Assembly (NCBI GenBank): GCA_945870465.1
Contig: CAMBSS010000059.1
Span: 1 to 22,531 of the forward strand
Reading direction: 5' to 3'
Source of the DNA: Bordetella parapertussis
Lineage (GTDB): Bacteria; Pseudomonadota; Gammaproteobacteria; Burkholderiales; SG8-41
DNA length: 22,531 nucleotides
Made by a program: the position numbers and the translations under genes. How positions within the stretch are numbered: the first letter of the stretch is position 1; every line of letters starts with the position of its first letter. The notes below the pieces were generated by a model. That model did not search any database. It saw only the letters and a program-made list of their open reading frames with translations, and was not told the origin of the DNA. Below, in pieces: positions 1 to 7,406 of the stretch.

Positions 1-1
1 G

Positions 2-157
2 TCAATCGCTCATACGCGCGCGCCGCGCCGGACACGCCCGTATTCAACCAGCCGCAGCCACCAGCCGGCAGCCTGCCCGTACGCCAGCATGCAAGGCGAG
101 TGGACGCTGGTCACCATGGCATGGAATATCAAGAGAATGGCGATATTGGCAGGATAA
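2..157 (+). CDS. DDE transposase, C-terminal fragment (runs in from outside the window)
   Basis: Frame 2 is open from the window edge to a TAA at 155-157. Its last residues read GEWTLVTMAWNIKRM, followed by AILAG. The pattern of a small polar turn followed by an 'L.T.AWN.KR' helix is the usual C-terminus of DDE transposases such as the IS1182 and related IS5-like groups. The roughly 29 residues before it are Arg/Ser/Pro-rich and do not look like transposase, so the copy may be frameshifted or degenerate. Only 51 codons are visible, so intactness cannot be judged. The next genes lie on the same strand, and the IS may influence their transcription. Confidence 0.5.
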   Translation, partial: SIAHTRAPRRTRPYSTSRSHQPAACPYASMQGEWTLVTMAWNIKRMAILAG

Positions 158-276
158 ACGGGCACCCAGCGGTGCGCTCACGATCCGCTCAGACCATTTA
201 GCCCTCAATTCACTGTTCCGCTCGATTACCATGATCAACATCGCTCAAATCATCAACTCCAGTCCGACAGGCTGCT
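158..276. other. Non-coding stretch between the transposase stop and the palindrome
   Basis: I see no convincing gene here. The reading frames are short and lack codon structure. A 65-codon minus-strand frame (44-241) overlaps the transposase and resembles no family I know. The stretch is probably the 3' untranslated part of the IS element. Confidence 0.4.
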
Positions 277-328
277 AGAGTGCCTAACACAATGAAACAC
301 GTGTGCGTTGCATTATGTTAGGCACTCT
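277..328. repeat. 52-bp near-perfect palindrome at the cbbQ-like gene start
   Basis: The left arm 277-294 (AGAGTGCCTAACACAATG) and right arm 311-328 (CATTATGTTAGGCACTCT) are reverse complements at 17 of 18 positions. The 16-bp centre is itself partly symmetric: pairs 296/309, 297/308, 298/307 and 300/305 also match. The palindrome covers the possible GTG (303) and ATG (315) starts of the downstream ATPase gene. As RNA it would fold into a long hairpin over the translation start, and as DNA it could be an operator. There is no T-tract after it, so it is not a standard terminator. It abuts the presumed IS end. Confidence 0.8.
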
Positions 329-1136
329 TAACGGCCAGACCGCGCCGACCGCGCGCATGGTCGAGCGCGAGCCATACTACGAAGCGGCCGGCAACGAAAT
401 AGCGGTGTTCGAAGCGGCCTACGCCAGCCAGATCCCGGTGCTGCTCAAAGGCCCCACGGGCTGCGGCAAAACACGCTTCGTGGAATACATGGCGTGGCGG
501 CTGAAGCGGCCGCTGATTACCGTCTCGTGCCACGATGACCTCACCGCCGCTGACCTCATCGGCCGCTACCTGATCACCAATAACGAAACGGTATGGGTGG
601 ACGGGCCGCTCGCCCACGCGGTGCGCTGCGGCGGCATCTGCTATCTCGACGAAATCGTCGAGGCGCGCAAGGACACCACCGTCGTCATCCATCCGCTGGC
701 CGACGACCGCCGCATCCTGCCGATGGAAAAGCACGGCGAATTGCTGCACGCACCGAAAGAGTTCTTGCTGGCGATGTCGTACAACCCCGGCTACCAAAGC
801 GTGCTGAAAGAGCTGAAACAGAGCACGCGCCAGCGTTTTATCGGCATTGAGTTCAATTATCCGCCGGCCGCGCTCGAGAAAAAAATCATTATTGCTGAAA
901 CCAACATTGCCCCCGACTCCGCCGACCAGCTCATACGCCTGGCGGAAATGACGCGCAATCTGAAGGGCAATGGCCTCGACGAAGGCGCTTCGACGCGGTT
1001 GCTGATACACGCCGGCAAGCTGATCGCCAAAGGCATCCCGGCGCGCGCAGCATGCACCGGCGCAGTCGCTGAAGCGCTGACCGACGACCCAGACATGCTG
1101 CGCGCGATCAATGAACTCGCCAACTCGCTCTTCTGA
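315..1136 (+). CDS. MoxR-type AAA+ ATPase, CbbQ/NirQ/NorQ family
   Basis: This is a 273-residue AAA+ ATPase. Walker A is GPTGCGKT (residues 46-53). Walker B is ICYLDE with Asp112-Glu113. A conserved block ICYLDEIVEARKDTTVVIHP and the downstream SYNPGYQS and STRQRF motifs are hallmarks of CbbQ/NirQ/NorQ proteins. Family members pair with a VWA protein (CbbO or NorD) to remodel or activate a metalloenzyme: CbbQ-CbbO activates Rubisco, while NorQ-NorD matures nitric oxide reductase. Sequence features visible here do not separate the two. The gene overlaps the VWA gene by 26 bp, which indicates translational coupling. The start is uncertain: GTG 303, ATG 315 and ATG 357 are all in frame. None has a clear ribosome site, and the first two lie inside the palindrome. 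Conserved similarity begins near residue 16, just after ATG 357. Confidence 0.9.
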   Translation: MLGTLNGQTAPTARMVEREPYYEAAGNEIAVFEAAYASQIPVLLKGPTGCGKTRFVEYMAWRLKRPLITVSCHDDLTAADLIGRYLITNNETVWVDGPLAHAVRCGGICYLDEIVEARKDTTVVIHPLADDRRILPMEKHGELLHAPKEFLLAMSYNPGYQSVLKELKQSTRQRFIGIEFNYPPAALEKKIIIAETNIAPDSADQLIRLAEMTRNLKGNGLDEGASTRLLIHAGKLIAKGIPARAACTGAVAEALTDDPDMLRAINELANSLF

Positions 1137-3231
1137 TCCGCCCGCGTCCGCGGTGCCGCTGGGCGCAGCCCGGCTGGAAGAACAATTGGACGAAGCGCTC
1201 GACCCCGTCTTGTCTTCGCGGCGCACGGCGCGCACGCTCGCGTTGGCGCTTGCACCGCTTGCCCGTGAATTGCAGGATTTCGTGCTGCACTGGGTCGGCG
1301 TCATCGCGCGCACCAGCGGCGAACTTGCTTACCAGTTTGCGGCCATTGCTCCCGACGTCATGCGCAAAGTCGAGCCGGCCGCCGCCGAAGCCATGATCAT
1401 TCACGCGATGGATACCTTCGACCGCGAAGGTCTGTATCGCGGCAGTACCGTCCTCAAGGACATCGACTCGTTTGTCGCCGCATCCCGGCACCAGGCCCAT
1501 GCCGTCGCATTCGAAGATGCCCGGAACGTGCTGGAGCTTTTTATCTGCGGACTGGCGGGCCGCCGGCTGAAACTCGAAATAGCCGGCGAAGCCTACACCG
1601 ACACCGAAACCATCCACCTGCCCGCGCGTATCTTCGAACACGCTTCCGGCGCAGGGAATTTCCTTGCCTACAAAGCACTGGCCACGCATTTGTGGGCGCA
1701 GACCCGCTACGGCACGTTCAACGTCAATGTCGTGGATAAACTCGCCAGCTACACCGATCCGGCGCGCGCGCTGGCGCTCTATCACTATCTGGAAACCACC
1801 CGCATCGATGCCATCATCGCGCGCGACCTGCCGGGTCTGGCGCGCGAACTCGCGACGTTGCGCCAACACGTCGAACCGCCCGCCGAATGCGGACGTCTGC
1901 GCGATACCGCGGCCAGTGCTGCCGACAGTCTCGCGCTGGTAGATCAGCTCTACGCAACGTTCAATCCACCCCATCTGAGTTACATGGGAACACTGCACCC
2001 GGAAATTGTCGCGAGCGTGCGTGCTGCACGCATGCGGCGCGAAAAAAAGGAACTGCAGTTCGAACTGGCGAAAATGCTGCCCGAAAGACCGGCAGCGGAC
2101 GCGACACCGGACGACGGTGAAGCGCGGCCGCGATACTCGGTCATCAATGCCGATGCCGTGGATGGCGTCGAACTGGCCCTCGACGGCACGCCGGTAACGC
2201 TGCCCGAGCACGTGAATGACCTGCTGCAATCGATCAGCCAGGACCTCGGTGAAATCCCCGATGAATACCTGACGCCGGCCGGTGGCGGCGACTATCGCGA
2301 CAACCACGCTGCAGAAGACCCGGCGGACGCGATCGAACAAGGTCCGCACGACGAAGATGGCGCCGTGCTCTACAACGAATGGGACTACAAGCGCCGCCAT
2401 TATCGCAAGAACTGGTGCGTGCTGCGGGAAGTCGACGTGCAACCCGGCAATCCCGACTTCATCGACACAACACTCGCTCGCTATGCGGTGCAGGTCGGCC
2501 AATTGCGCCGCACTTTCGAGATGTTGCGCGGCGAGGACAAATGGCTCAAAAAACAGCAAGGCGGCGACGATATCGATCTCGATGCCGTGATTACCGCTTT
2601 CGCCGACATGCGTTCCGGCATGGAACTTCCGGAGCGGCTCTTTCAGCAACGGCACAAGGCTGAGCGTGACATTGCGGTGATGTTCATGGTCGACATGAGC
2701 GGTTCGACCAAAGGCTGGATCAACGACGCCGAACGCGAATCCCTGGTAATGCTGTGCGAAGCGCTCGAAGTGCTGGGCGACCGCTACGCGATCTATGGTT
2801 TCTCCGGCATCACGCGCAAACGCTGTGAGATTTTTCGCATCAAGCGCTTTGCCGACCGCTACAACGACACAGTACGGCGGCGCATCGCCGGCATACTCCC
2901 GCAGGACTACACCCGCATGGGCGTGGCCATCCGGCATCTGACTGCCCTGCTCAACGCCGTCGACGCCCGCACGAAACTGCTGATTACACTCTCCGACGGC
3001 AAGCCTGACGACTACAGCGACAATTACCGCGGCGAATATGGCATCGAAGACACCCGTCAGGCGCTGATCGAGGCACACCGCGGCGGCATCCATCCCTTCT
3101 GCATCACCATAGACCGCGAAGCACGCGAGTATCTCCCACGCATGTATGGTGCGGTAAACTACACTGTGATTGAGGATGTCGCGCGGCTGCCATTGAAGGT
3201 CGCCGATGTCTATCGCCGGCTTACGACATGA
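1111..3231 (+). CDS. VWA-domain protein, CbbO/NorD family
   Basis: This is a 706-residue protein. The N-terminal two thirds contain the CbbO/NorD-like helical region, including IHLPARI and KALATHLWAQT near residues 170-195. The C-terminal third is a von Willebrand factor A domain from about residue 520. Its metal-ion-dependent adhesion site is complete: DMSGS with Asp528, Ser530 and Ser532, a Thr near 601 (YTRMG) and Asp629 (LSDGKPDD). In known pairs this protein is the substrate-contacting adaptor that docks the CbbQ/NorQ hexamer onto its target enzyme. The middle section (roughly 330-430) is acidic and low in complexity. The start overlaps the end of the ATPase gene by 26 bp. No candidate client such as cbbL, cbbM or norB is nearby. 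A 783-codon antisense frame over this gene is a GC-bias artefact. Confidence 0.9.
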   Translation: MNSPTRSSDPPASAVPLGAARLEEQLDEALDPVLSSRRTARTLALALAPLARELQDFVLHWVGVIARTSGELAYQFAAIAPDVMRKVEPAAAEAMIIHAMDTFDREGLYRGSTVLKDIDSFVAASRHQAHAVAFEDARNVLELFICGLAGRRLKLEIAGEAYTDTETIHLPARIFEHASGAGNFLAYKALATHLWAQTRYGTFNVNVVDKLASYTDPARALALYHYLETTRIDAIIARDLPGLARELATLRQHVEPPAECGRLRDTAASAADSLALVDQLYATFNPPHLSYMGTLHPEIVASVRAARMRREKKELQFELAKMLPERPAADATPDDGEARPRYSVINADAVDGVELALDGTPVTLPEHVNDLLQSISQDLGEIPDEYLTPAGGGDYRDNHAAEDPADAIEQGPHDEDGAVLYNEWDYKRRHYRKNWCVLREVDVQPGNPDFIDTTLARYAVQVGQLRRTFEMLRGEDKWLKKQQGGDDIDLDAVITAFADMRSGMELPERLFQQRHKAERDIAVMFMVDMSGSTKGWINDAERESLVMLCEALEVLGDRYAIYGFSGITRKRCEIFRIKRFADRYNDTVRRRIAGILPQDYTRMGVAIRHLTALLNAVDARTKLLITLSDGKPDDYSDNYRGEYGIEDTRQALIEAHRGGIHPFCITIDREAREYLPRMYGAVNYTVIEDVARLPLKVADVYRRLTT

Positions 3232-3252
3232 CATTACGGAACAGATACCATT

Positions 3253-3639
3253 ATGGACAGAGACTCCGACCGCATACCCAAAAACGTGCTGGGCAGCCCG
3301 CTGCAAACCTGCAATGAGCGGCCGGTCACCGGCTTTTTCCGTGACGGTTGCTGCAACACGAATGATGAGGACGTCGGCGCGCACGTGGTGTGCGTGCGCG
3401 TCACGCGGGAGTTTCTCGAATTCAGCGCGGTGCGCGGCAACGATCTGACCACGCCGCATCCCGAGCTCGGCTTCCCGGGCCTGCAGCCCGGTGATCGCTG
3501 GTGCCTGTGCGCTCTGCGCTGGACCGAGGCCTTGCGGGCGGGAGTGGCTCCGCAGTTAGTGCTGGCGGCAACGCACGAAGCGATGCTCGAATATGCACCG
3601 CTGGCGGAGCTAAAGAAGTATGCCCTTGATCTGAACTGA
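3253..3639 (+). CDS. DUF2237 family protein
   Basis: This is a 128-residue soluble protein that resembles the DUF2237 family, small bacterial proteins of unknown function usually 120-130 residues long. Visible features are the N-terminal NVLGSPLQTC, a GCCNT motif, VVCVRVTREFLEF, the central PGLQPGDRWCLCALRW, and a helical end with APLAELKKYALD. Several cysteines (the CC pair, then WCLC) are in positions that could bind metal, but this is not proven. It starts 21 bp after the VWA gene on the same strand and is probably cotranscribed with it. No ribosome site is strong; GGAA lies about 13 bases upstream. Its link to the ATPase/VWA pair is by position only. Confidence 0.8.
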   Translation: MDRDSDRIPKNVLGSPLQTCNERPVTGFFRDGCCNTNDEDVGAHVVCVRVTREFLEFSAVRGNDLTTPHPELGFPGLQPGDRWCLCALRWTEALRAGVAPQLVLAATHEAMLEYAPLAELKKYALDLN

Positions 3640-3686
3640 TACGTCATTCAAACGCTGCAACCGGGCAACCACGAGGAGCGCAATTC

Positions 3687-3923
3687 ATGGCCATCGACGA
3701 AAACAAGACCAAAGTGACCATTCTGACCGACACTTACCGGATCAAGGGCAATATCGAACTTTTGCCGGGCGCGCGCATTACGGACTACATGACCGAAGCC
3801 AAGGAATTTATCGCAGTCACCGATGCCGAGGTCTGGGAAGTCGTCGGCCGCCAGGTTTTCACCGCGCCTTTTGTCAACGTGAACCGCGACCACATCCAGA
3901 TCATCTCGCCGGGATCGCATTGA
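3687..3923 (+). CDS. Small conserved-looking protein, function unknown (possibly DUF6812-type)
   Basis: This is a 78-residue protein with no signal peptide or membrane segment. A well-placed ribosome site, GAGGAG (3673-3678), lies eight bases before the ATG. The residue pattern is that of a small beta-rich protein: KVTILTDTYRIKGNIEL, a turn PGARITDYM, a strand KEFIAVTDAEV, then APFVNVNRDHIQII. This resembles short proteins I associate with the DUF6812 group ('...G.l.lp.g.RlsDfl....FI.vt.A.V......f...nv.HI'), but I could not verify that. It is the last gene of the + strand run and converges with the ParA-like gene 27 bp away. Its function cannot be stated. Confidence 0.75.
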   Translation: MAIDENKTKVTILTDTYRIKGNIELLPGARITDYMTEAKEFIAVTDAEVWEVVGRQVFTAPFVNVNRDHIQIISPGSH

Positions 3924-3950
3924 CCACGCGGCGACTGACGCGCTGCCAAG

Positions 3951-4577
3951 TTACTGCTTGTCGAGCCATTTCAGCAGCGGCTTCCAGTCGTCGATGTCTT
4001 TGTCGTTGAGATAATCCGGCAGATCGAATATCGATTTGCCCTGAAAAGCGGCGTTGGCGTAAACCTGCGCGTCGCGCAAATACGTCAGCACCGGCAGATC
4101 AAACTGCTTGAGAAACGCTTCGAGCGTGGCCGCTGCCCTGGTGCGCCCGTCGACCCGCATGCCAACGATACCGAGATAAGTTTTGCCGTTGCGCAGCAAG
4201 TGCTCTGCATGCAGCGCGGCCAGAAAACTGCGTGTGGCGGCCATGTCGAACAATGACGGCTGTATCGGCACCAGCACTTTATCGACAGGCTTGATCGCGC
4301 GTTCGAGGTTTTTGCCGTGCAGGCCGGCCGGCGTATCCATGATCAGCCAGTCGTGTTTGCGCTTTTCAGGGACGGACGGGCCGTCTTTGGCGTCGAGGCT
4401 GTGGATGACGGGCAAAGCCGCCGGACGCAGCGCCAGCCATTCAAGCGAAGATTTCTGGCGGTCGAGGTCCCATAAAACGACTTTGTCACCGCGGCTTGCC
4501 AATGCCCCGGCGAGATTGGTCGATAACGTCGTTTTGCCGCAACCGCCTTTGGGATTCACCACCAGGACCGTGCGCAT
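3951..4577 (-). CDS. ParA/MinD-type ATPase, orphan
   Basis: This is a 208-residue P-loop ATPase with the deviant Walker A motif KGGCGKTT (residues 10-17) of the ParA/MinD superfamily. It also has a Walker A' region WDLDRQKS (Asp37, Asp39) and a Walker B-like LIMDTPAGLHG. Its length matches the small, single-domain ParA group that lacks an N-terminal DNA-binding domain. Relatives use ATP-dependent dimerisation on the nucleoid to position plasmids, chromosomes or protein clusters. No ParB or other partner is adjacent. The ATG has AGAGG four to five bases upstream and starts only 14 bp after the scpB stop, so it is likely the last gene of the scpA-scpB operon. It could also position something unrelated to SMC. 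Confidence 0.88.
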   Translation of the reverse strand: MRTVLVVNPKGGCGKTTLSTNLAGALASRGDKVVLWDLDRQKSSLEWLALRPAALPVIHSLDAKDGPSVPEKRKHDWLIMDTPAGLHGKNLERAIKPVDKVLVPIQPSLFDMAATRSFLAALHAEHLLRNGKTYLGIVGMRVDGRTRAAATLEAFLKQFDLPVLTYLRDAQVYANAAFQGKSIFDLPDYLNDKDIDDWKPLLKWLDKQ

Positions 4578-4591
4578 GCGGCACCTCTGCT

Positions 4592-5254
4592 CTAGTTCAG
4601 GGTTGGGCTTGCGCCCTCTCCTGCTGGTTCGCCCGGCGCCGCGGCGCCGTCAATGGATTCTTCAGTATCGTCGGGCACCAATTCACCGCCGACTTGCGCG
4701 CCCTGAGTGACGGTATCGACAAGTTGCCCCAGATCATCGAGCGGCGGCAACTCGGTCAAAGAACGCAGTGCGAGATCGTCCAGAAACTGGCGGGTCGTCG
4801 CAAAAAGATCGGGCCGCCCCGGCACTTCGCGGTTGCCGACTACGTCGATCCAGCCGCGCGCCTGCAGCGCCTTGATGATGTTGCTCGACACGATGATGCC
4901 GCGGATGTCTTCAATATCGCCGCGCGTCACCGGTTGCTTGTAGGCGATGATCGCAAGCGTTTCCATCACCGCGCGCGAGTAGCGCGGCTGCCGCTGCGGA
5001 CTCAGGCGGTCGAGGAACTTGGTGTACTCGGGACGCGCGCGAAACCGCCAGCCGCTGGCGACGTTGATCAGTTCGACGCTGCGTCCTTCCCAGTCAGTCG
5101 CAAGTTCAGCGAGTATGTTGCGCAACACGTCGTTGCCCAGTTCGTCCGCGAAGAGCTTCTTCAGGTCGGACAGCTGCAACGGTTCGGCGCTCGTCAGCAA
5201 TGCCGCTTCGAGCACGCGCTTTACTTCCTGCAAATCAAACGACGGTGAGTCCAT
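4592..5254 (-). CDS. scpB: Segregation and condensation protein B
   Basis: This is a 220-residue protein homologous to ScpB, the winged-helix dimer that binds the ScpA kleisin in the bacterial SMC condensin complex. Recognisable parts are the N-terminal VKRVLEAALLTSAEPL segment and the two winged-helix modules. The second carries the well-conserved AVMETLAIIAYKQPVTRGDIE and the following RGI...IIKALQARGWIDVVG and PGRPDLFATT. The last 40 residues form an acidic, Pro/Gly/Ala-rich tail. The ATG lies within the 3' end of scpA (20-bp overlap), indicating translational coupling. The smc gene itself is not in the window. Confidence 0.95.
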   Translation of the reverse strand: MDSPSFDLQEVKRVLEAALLTSAEPLQLSDLKKLFADELGNDVLRNILAELATDWEGRSVELINVASGWRFRARPEYTKFLDRLSPQRQPRYSRAVMETLAIIAYKQPVTRGDIEDIRGIIVSSNIIKALQARGWIDVVGNREVPGRPDLFATTRQFLDDLALRSLTELPPLDDLGQLVDTVTQGAQVGGELVPDDTEESIDGAAAPGEPAGEGASPTLN

Positions 5255-6041
5255 GGGTGGATTTGATGTAAATCGGTGTATAGGGTTCTTGTTGGGTCAT
5301 TTCGATCAGCGTCTCGCGCGCGAGCTCGAGTATCGCCAGGAAAGTCACGACCAGCTTGGGCACCCCCTCGCCGGGGGTGAACAACTGCGTGAATTCGATC
5401 AGGCGGACTTCCTGCAACCGGCGCAGGATAGCGCTCATGTGCTCGCGCACTGACAGTTGATCGCGTGTAACGCGGTGGTGCTGGTTGACGTTGGCACGCT
5501 GCAACAACCACAGCCATGCCTGGCGGAGATCCTCCGGGTTTACGCCCGGTAGCTGCTGTTCGACTGCTTTATCTATCCAGACTTGCACCAGCTGAAAATC
5601 GCGGCCAACCTGCGGCAACTCATCGAGCTTGTGTGCGGCGCGCTTCATCTGCTCATACGCCAGCAAGCGGCGCACCAGCTCCGCGCGCGGATCGAGTTCG
5701 TCCTGCGGGGCCGCTGCGGGCCGTGGCAACAGCATGCGTGATTTGATTTCAATCAGCACCGCCGCCATCACCAGGTAATCGCCAGCGAGCTCGAGGCTTT
5801 TCTGGCGCATGATTTCGACGTATTCGAGATACTGCGCTGTCAGCCGCGCCATCGGAATGTCGAGCACGTCGAGATTGTGCTTGCGGATAAGGTAGAGCAG
5901 CAGGTCGAGCGGGCCTTCGAACATGTCGAGGAAAATCTCGAGCGCGTCCGGCGGGATATACAGATCCTGCGGCAGCTCGAGCATGGGCTCGCCGCGATAG
6001 GTCGCGATCGGTGGGACGGGAGTGGTTTCTGCGGCTTCCAT
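5235..6041 (-). CDS. scpA: Segregation and condensation protein A (kleisin)
   Basis: This is a 268-residue ScpA, the kleisin that bridges the SMC dimer heads and recruits ScpB. The N-terminal SMC-binding domain contains the diagnostic FEGPLDLLLYLIRKHNLD and DIPMARLTAQYLEY. It is followed by YLVMAAVLIEIKSRMLLPRP and a C-terminal winged-helix region (LSVREHMSAILRRLQ, then LVVTFLAILELAREGL-like). The length is typical. The chosen ATG at 6041 has no good ribosome site. An in-frame ATG at residue 20, just before the conserved region, is an alternative. The gene begins 142 bp after trpS, so it may have its own promoter (TAAAAT at 6132-6137, minus strand) as well as readthrough. Confidence 0.95.
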   Translation of the reverse strand: MEAAETTPVPPIATYRGEPMLELPQDLYIPPDALEIFLDMFEGPLDLLLYLIRKHNLDVLDIPMARLTAQYLEYVEIMRQKSLELAGDYLVMAAVLIEIKSRMLLPRPAAAPQDELDPRAELVRRLLAYEQMKRAAHKLDELPQVGRDFQLVQVWIDKAVEQQLPGVNPEDLRQAWLWLLQRANVNQHHRVTRDQLSVREHMSAILRRLQEVRLIEFTQLFTPGEGVPKLVVTFLAILELARETLIEMTQQEPYTPIYIKSTHGLTVV

Positions 6042-6126
6042 CAGGCGGTCAGTGAAGCGTCAGGAGCGGATTCGCACCGCCGGTCGGCAGGCGGGAAGCG
6101 CGCAGGTCGTTGTGGAAGCTTGGCAT

Positions 6127-6152
6127 GCGCTATTTTAGCGCGATTTTCGCGC
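6127..6152. repeat. Two overlapping perfect hairpins in the trpS-scpA gap
   Basis: GCGCTATTTTAGCGC (6127-6141) and GCGCGATTTTCGCGC (6138-6152) are each perfect 6-bp-arm inverted repeats with a 3-base loop. They share the four bases GCGC at 6138-6141. Only one can form at a time in a single strand. They sit between the trpS stop and the scpA start in the direction of transcription. Neither is followed by a long T-tract. Confidence 0.6.
6132..6137 (-). promoter_or_regulatory. Candidate -10 element for scpA-scpB-parA
   Basis: The minus strand reads TAAAAT here, a good sigma-70 -10 match, about 90 bases before the scpA ATG. No convincing -35 lies 16-18 bases upstream, and the hexamer is inside a hairpin, so the call is weak. 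Confidence 0.25.
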
Positions 6153-6183
6153 GCATACCCATGCCATCGGCCGAACTTTCCGG

Positions 6184-7386
6184 CTAACCGTATTTCAACC
6201 CCATCACTTCACGCACGTCGCGCATCGTCTCCTCGGCAAGCTTTTGCGCCTTTTCCCCGCCATCCGCAATGATGCTTTTCACCAGGGTCGGGTCGTCAAG
6301 GTAACGCTGCGCGCGTTCGCGCATGGGTTTCAGTTCAGCGAGGATGCCGTCGATCACCGGCTGCTTGCACTCCAGGCAGCCGATGCCGGCACTGCGGCAC
6401 CCCTGCTGCACCCAATCCTTGCGCTGGTCGTCCGAATAAATCTGGTGCAACTGCCATACCGGGCATTTTGCGGGTTCTCCCGGATCGGTGCGTTTTACAC
6501 GCGCCGGGTCCGTCGGCATAGTGCGGATTTTCTTCGTGATGACATCAGGTTCGTCGCGCAGCCCGATCGTATTGTCGTAGGACTTCGACATTTTCTGCCC
6601 GTCGATTCCAGGCATTTTCGAGGCCTCTGTCAGCAGCGCCTGCGGCTCGGTAAGTATGACTTTGCCGCCGCCCTCCAGATAACCAAACAGGCGTTCGCGG
6701 TCGCCCAGCGCAAGATTCTGCGCCTTGTCGAGCAGCGCGCGCGCCGCCGTCAATGCCGCCGCGTCCCCCTGCTCCAGAAACTTGGTGCGCAGTTCGCGGT
6801 AGAGCTTGGCGCGTTGGGCACCGAGTTTCTTGATGCCGGCCTCGGCTTTTTCTTCGAATCCCGCCTCGCGTCCATAGACATGATTGAAGCGCCGCGCGAT
6901 CTCGCGCGTGAACTCGATATGCGGCACCTGGTCCTCGCCTACCGGCACGCGATTGGCGCGATAGATCAGGATATCGGCGCTTTGCAGCAGCGGATAACCG
7001 AGGAAGCCGTACGTCGACAAGTCCTTGTCGGTCAGCTTTTCCTGCTGGTCCTTGTAGGTCGGCACGCGTTCGAGCCAACCCAGCGGCGTGATCATCGACA
7101 GCAGCAAATGCAGCTCAGCATGCTGCGGCACGCGCGACTGTATGAACAGCGTCGCCTGCGACGGATCGACGCCCGCGGCCAGCCAGTCGATCGCCATGTC
7201 CCAGGTGTTTTTCTCGATGATGTCTGGCGTATCGTAATGCGTGGTCAGTGCGTGCCAGTCGGCGACGAAGAACAGGCATTCGAACTCATGCTGCAGCCTG
7301 ATCCAGTTTTTGAGCACGCCGTGATAGTGGCCGAGATGCAGCGCACCCGTTGGGCGCATGCCTGATAAAACGCGATCGACGAACAT
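6184..7386 (-). CDS. trpS: Tryptophanyl-tRNA synthetase
   Basis: This is a 400-residue class I aminoacyl-tRNA synthetase that charges tRNA-Trp. The HIGH-type signature is HLGH (residues 17-20) in RPTGALHLGHYHG. The KMSKS loop is at 265-269 in GQKMSKSYDN. Other TrpS landmarks are VADWHALTTHY, GWLERVPTYKDQ, LGYPLLQSADILIY and VGEDQVPHIEFTREIARRFN. About 60 residues between the Rossmann core and KMSKS form an insertion (from AGFEEKAEAGIKKLG to the LEGGGK region). This makes the protein longer than the ~330-residue enterobacterial enzyme and matches the long form known from betaproteobacteria. A ribosome site AGAGGA precedes the ATG by nine bases. The gene follows the M50 protease gene by 20 bp. 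Confidence 0.96.
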   Translation of the reverse strand: MFVDRVLSGMRPTGALHLGHYHGVLKNWIRLQHEFECLFFVADWHALTTHYDTPDIIEKNTWDMAIDWLAAGVDPSQATLFIQSRVPQHAELHLLLSMITPLGWLERVPTYKDQQEKLTDKDLSTYGFLGYPLLQSADILIYRANRVPVGEDQVPHIEFTREIARRFNHVYGREAGFEEKAEAGIKKLGAQRAKLYRELRTKFLEQGDAAALTAARALLDKAQNLALGDRERLFGYLEGGGKVILTEPQALLTEASKMPGIDGQKMSKSYDNTIGLRDEPDVITKKIRTMPTDPARVKRTDPGEPAKCPVWQLHQIYSDDQRKDWVQQGCRSAGIGCLECKQPVIDGILAELKPMRERAQRYLDDPTLVKSIIADGGEKAQKLAEETMRDVREVMGLKYG

Positions 7387-7406
7387 ATACGCAAATCCTC
7401 TAGCGC

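Larger units (their letters stand above)
1..278 (+). mobile_element. Right end of an insertion sequence (probable, IS1182-like)
   Basis: This stretch holds the 3' end of a transposase reading frame (stop at 155-157) and about 120 bp of non-coding DNA. It finishes with GTCCGACAGGCTGCTAG (262-278), which resembles the terminal inverted repeats I associate with IS1182-type elements. The other end of the element lies outside the window, so neither the inverted repeat pair nor a target duplication can be checked. The presumed end directly abuts a large palindrome at 277-328. The family assignment is tentative. Confidence 0.4.

Noticed and set aside
44..241. 65-codon minus-strand frame at the left edge
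   Set aside because: It overlaps the transposase fragment on the opposite strand, has no ribosome site and resembles no family.
281..325. Integron attC site suggested by GCCTAAC and GTTAGGC in the palindrome arms
   Set aside because: The arms match the R''/R' consensus, but the element is too short and too symmetric, the pairing extends beyond the R boxes, and no integrase or cassette array is seen.
315..3231. Naming the pair cbbQ-cbbO or norQ-norD outright
   Set aside because: Sequence motifs visible by eye are shared by both groups, and no client gene is present to decide.
1108..3459. 783-codon open frame antisense to the CbbO/NorD-like gene
   Set aside because: The + strand gene has clear domains and catalytic motifs. 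Long antisense frames are expected in GC-rich DNA with this codon bias, and the translation is Val/Arg/His-rich without recognisable domains.
6244..7365. 373-codon frame antisense to trpS
   Set aside because: It is a shadow of trpS, which carries HIGH and KMSKS motifs.
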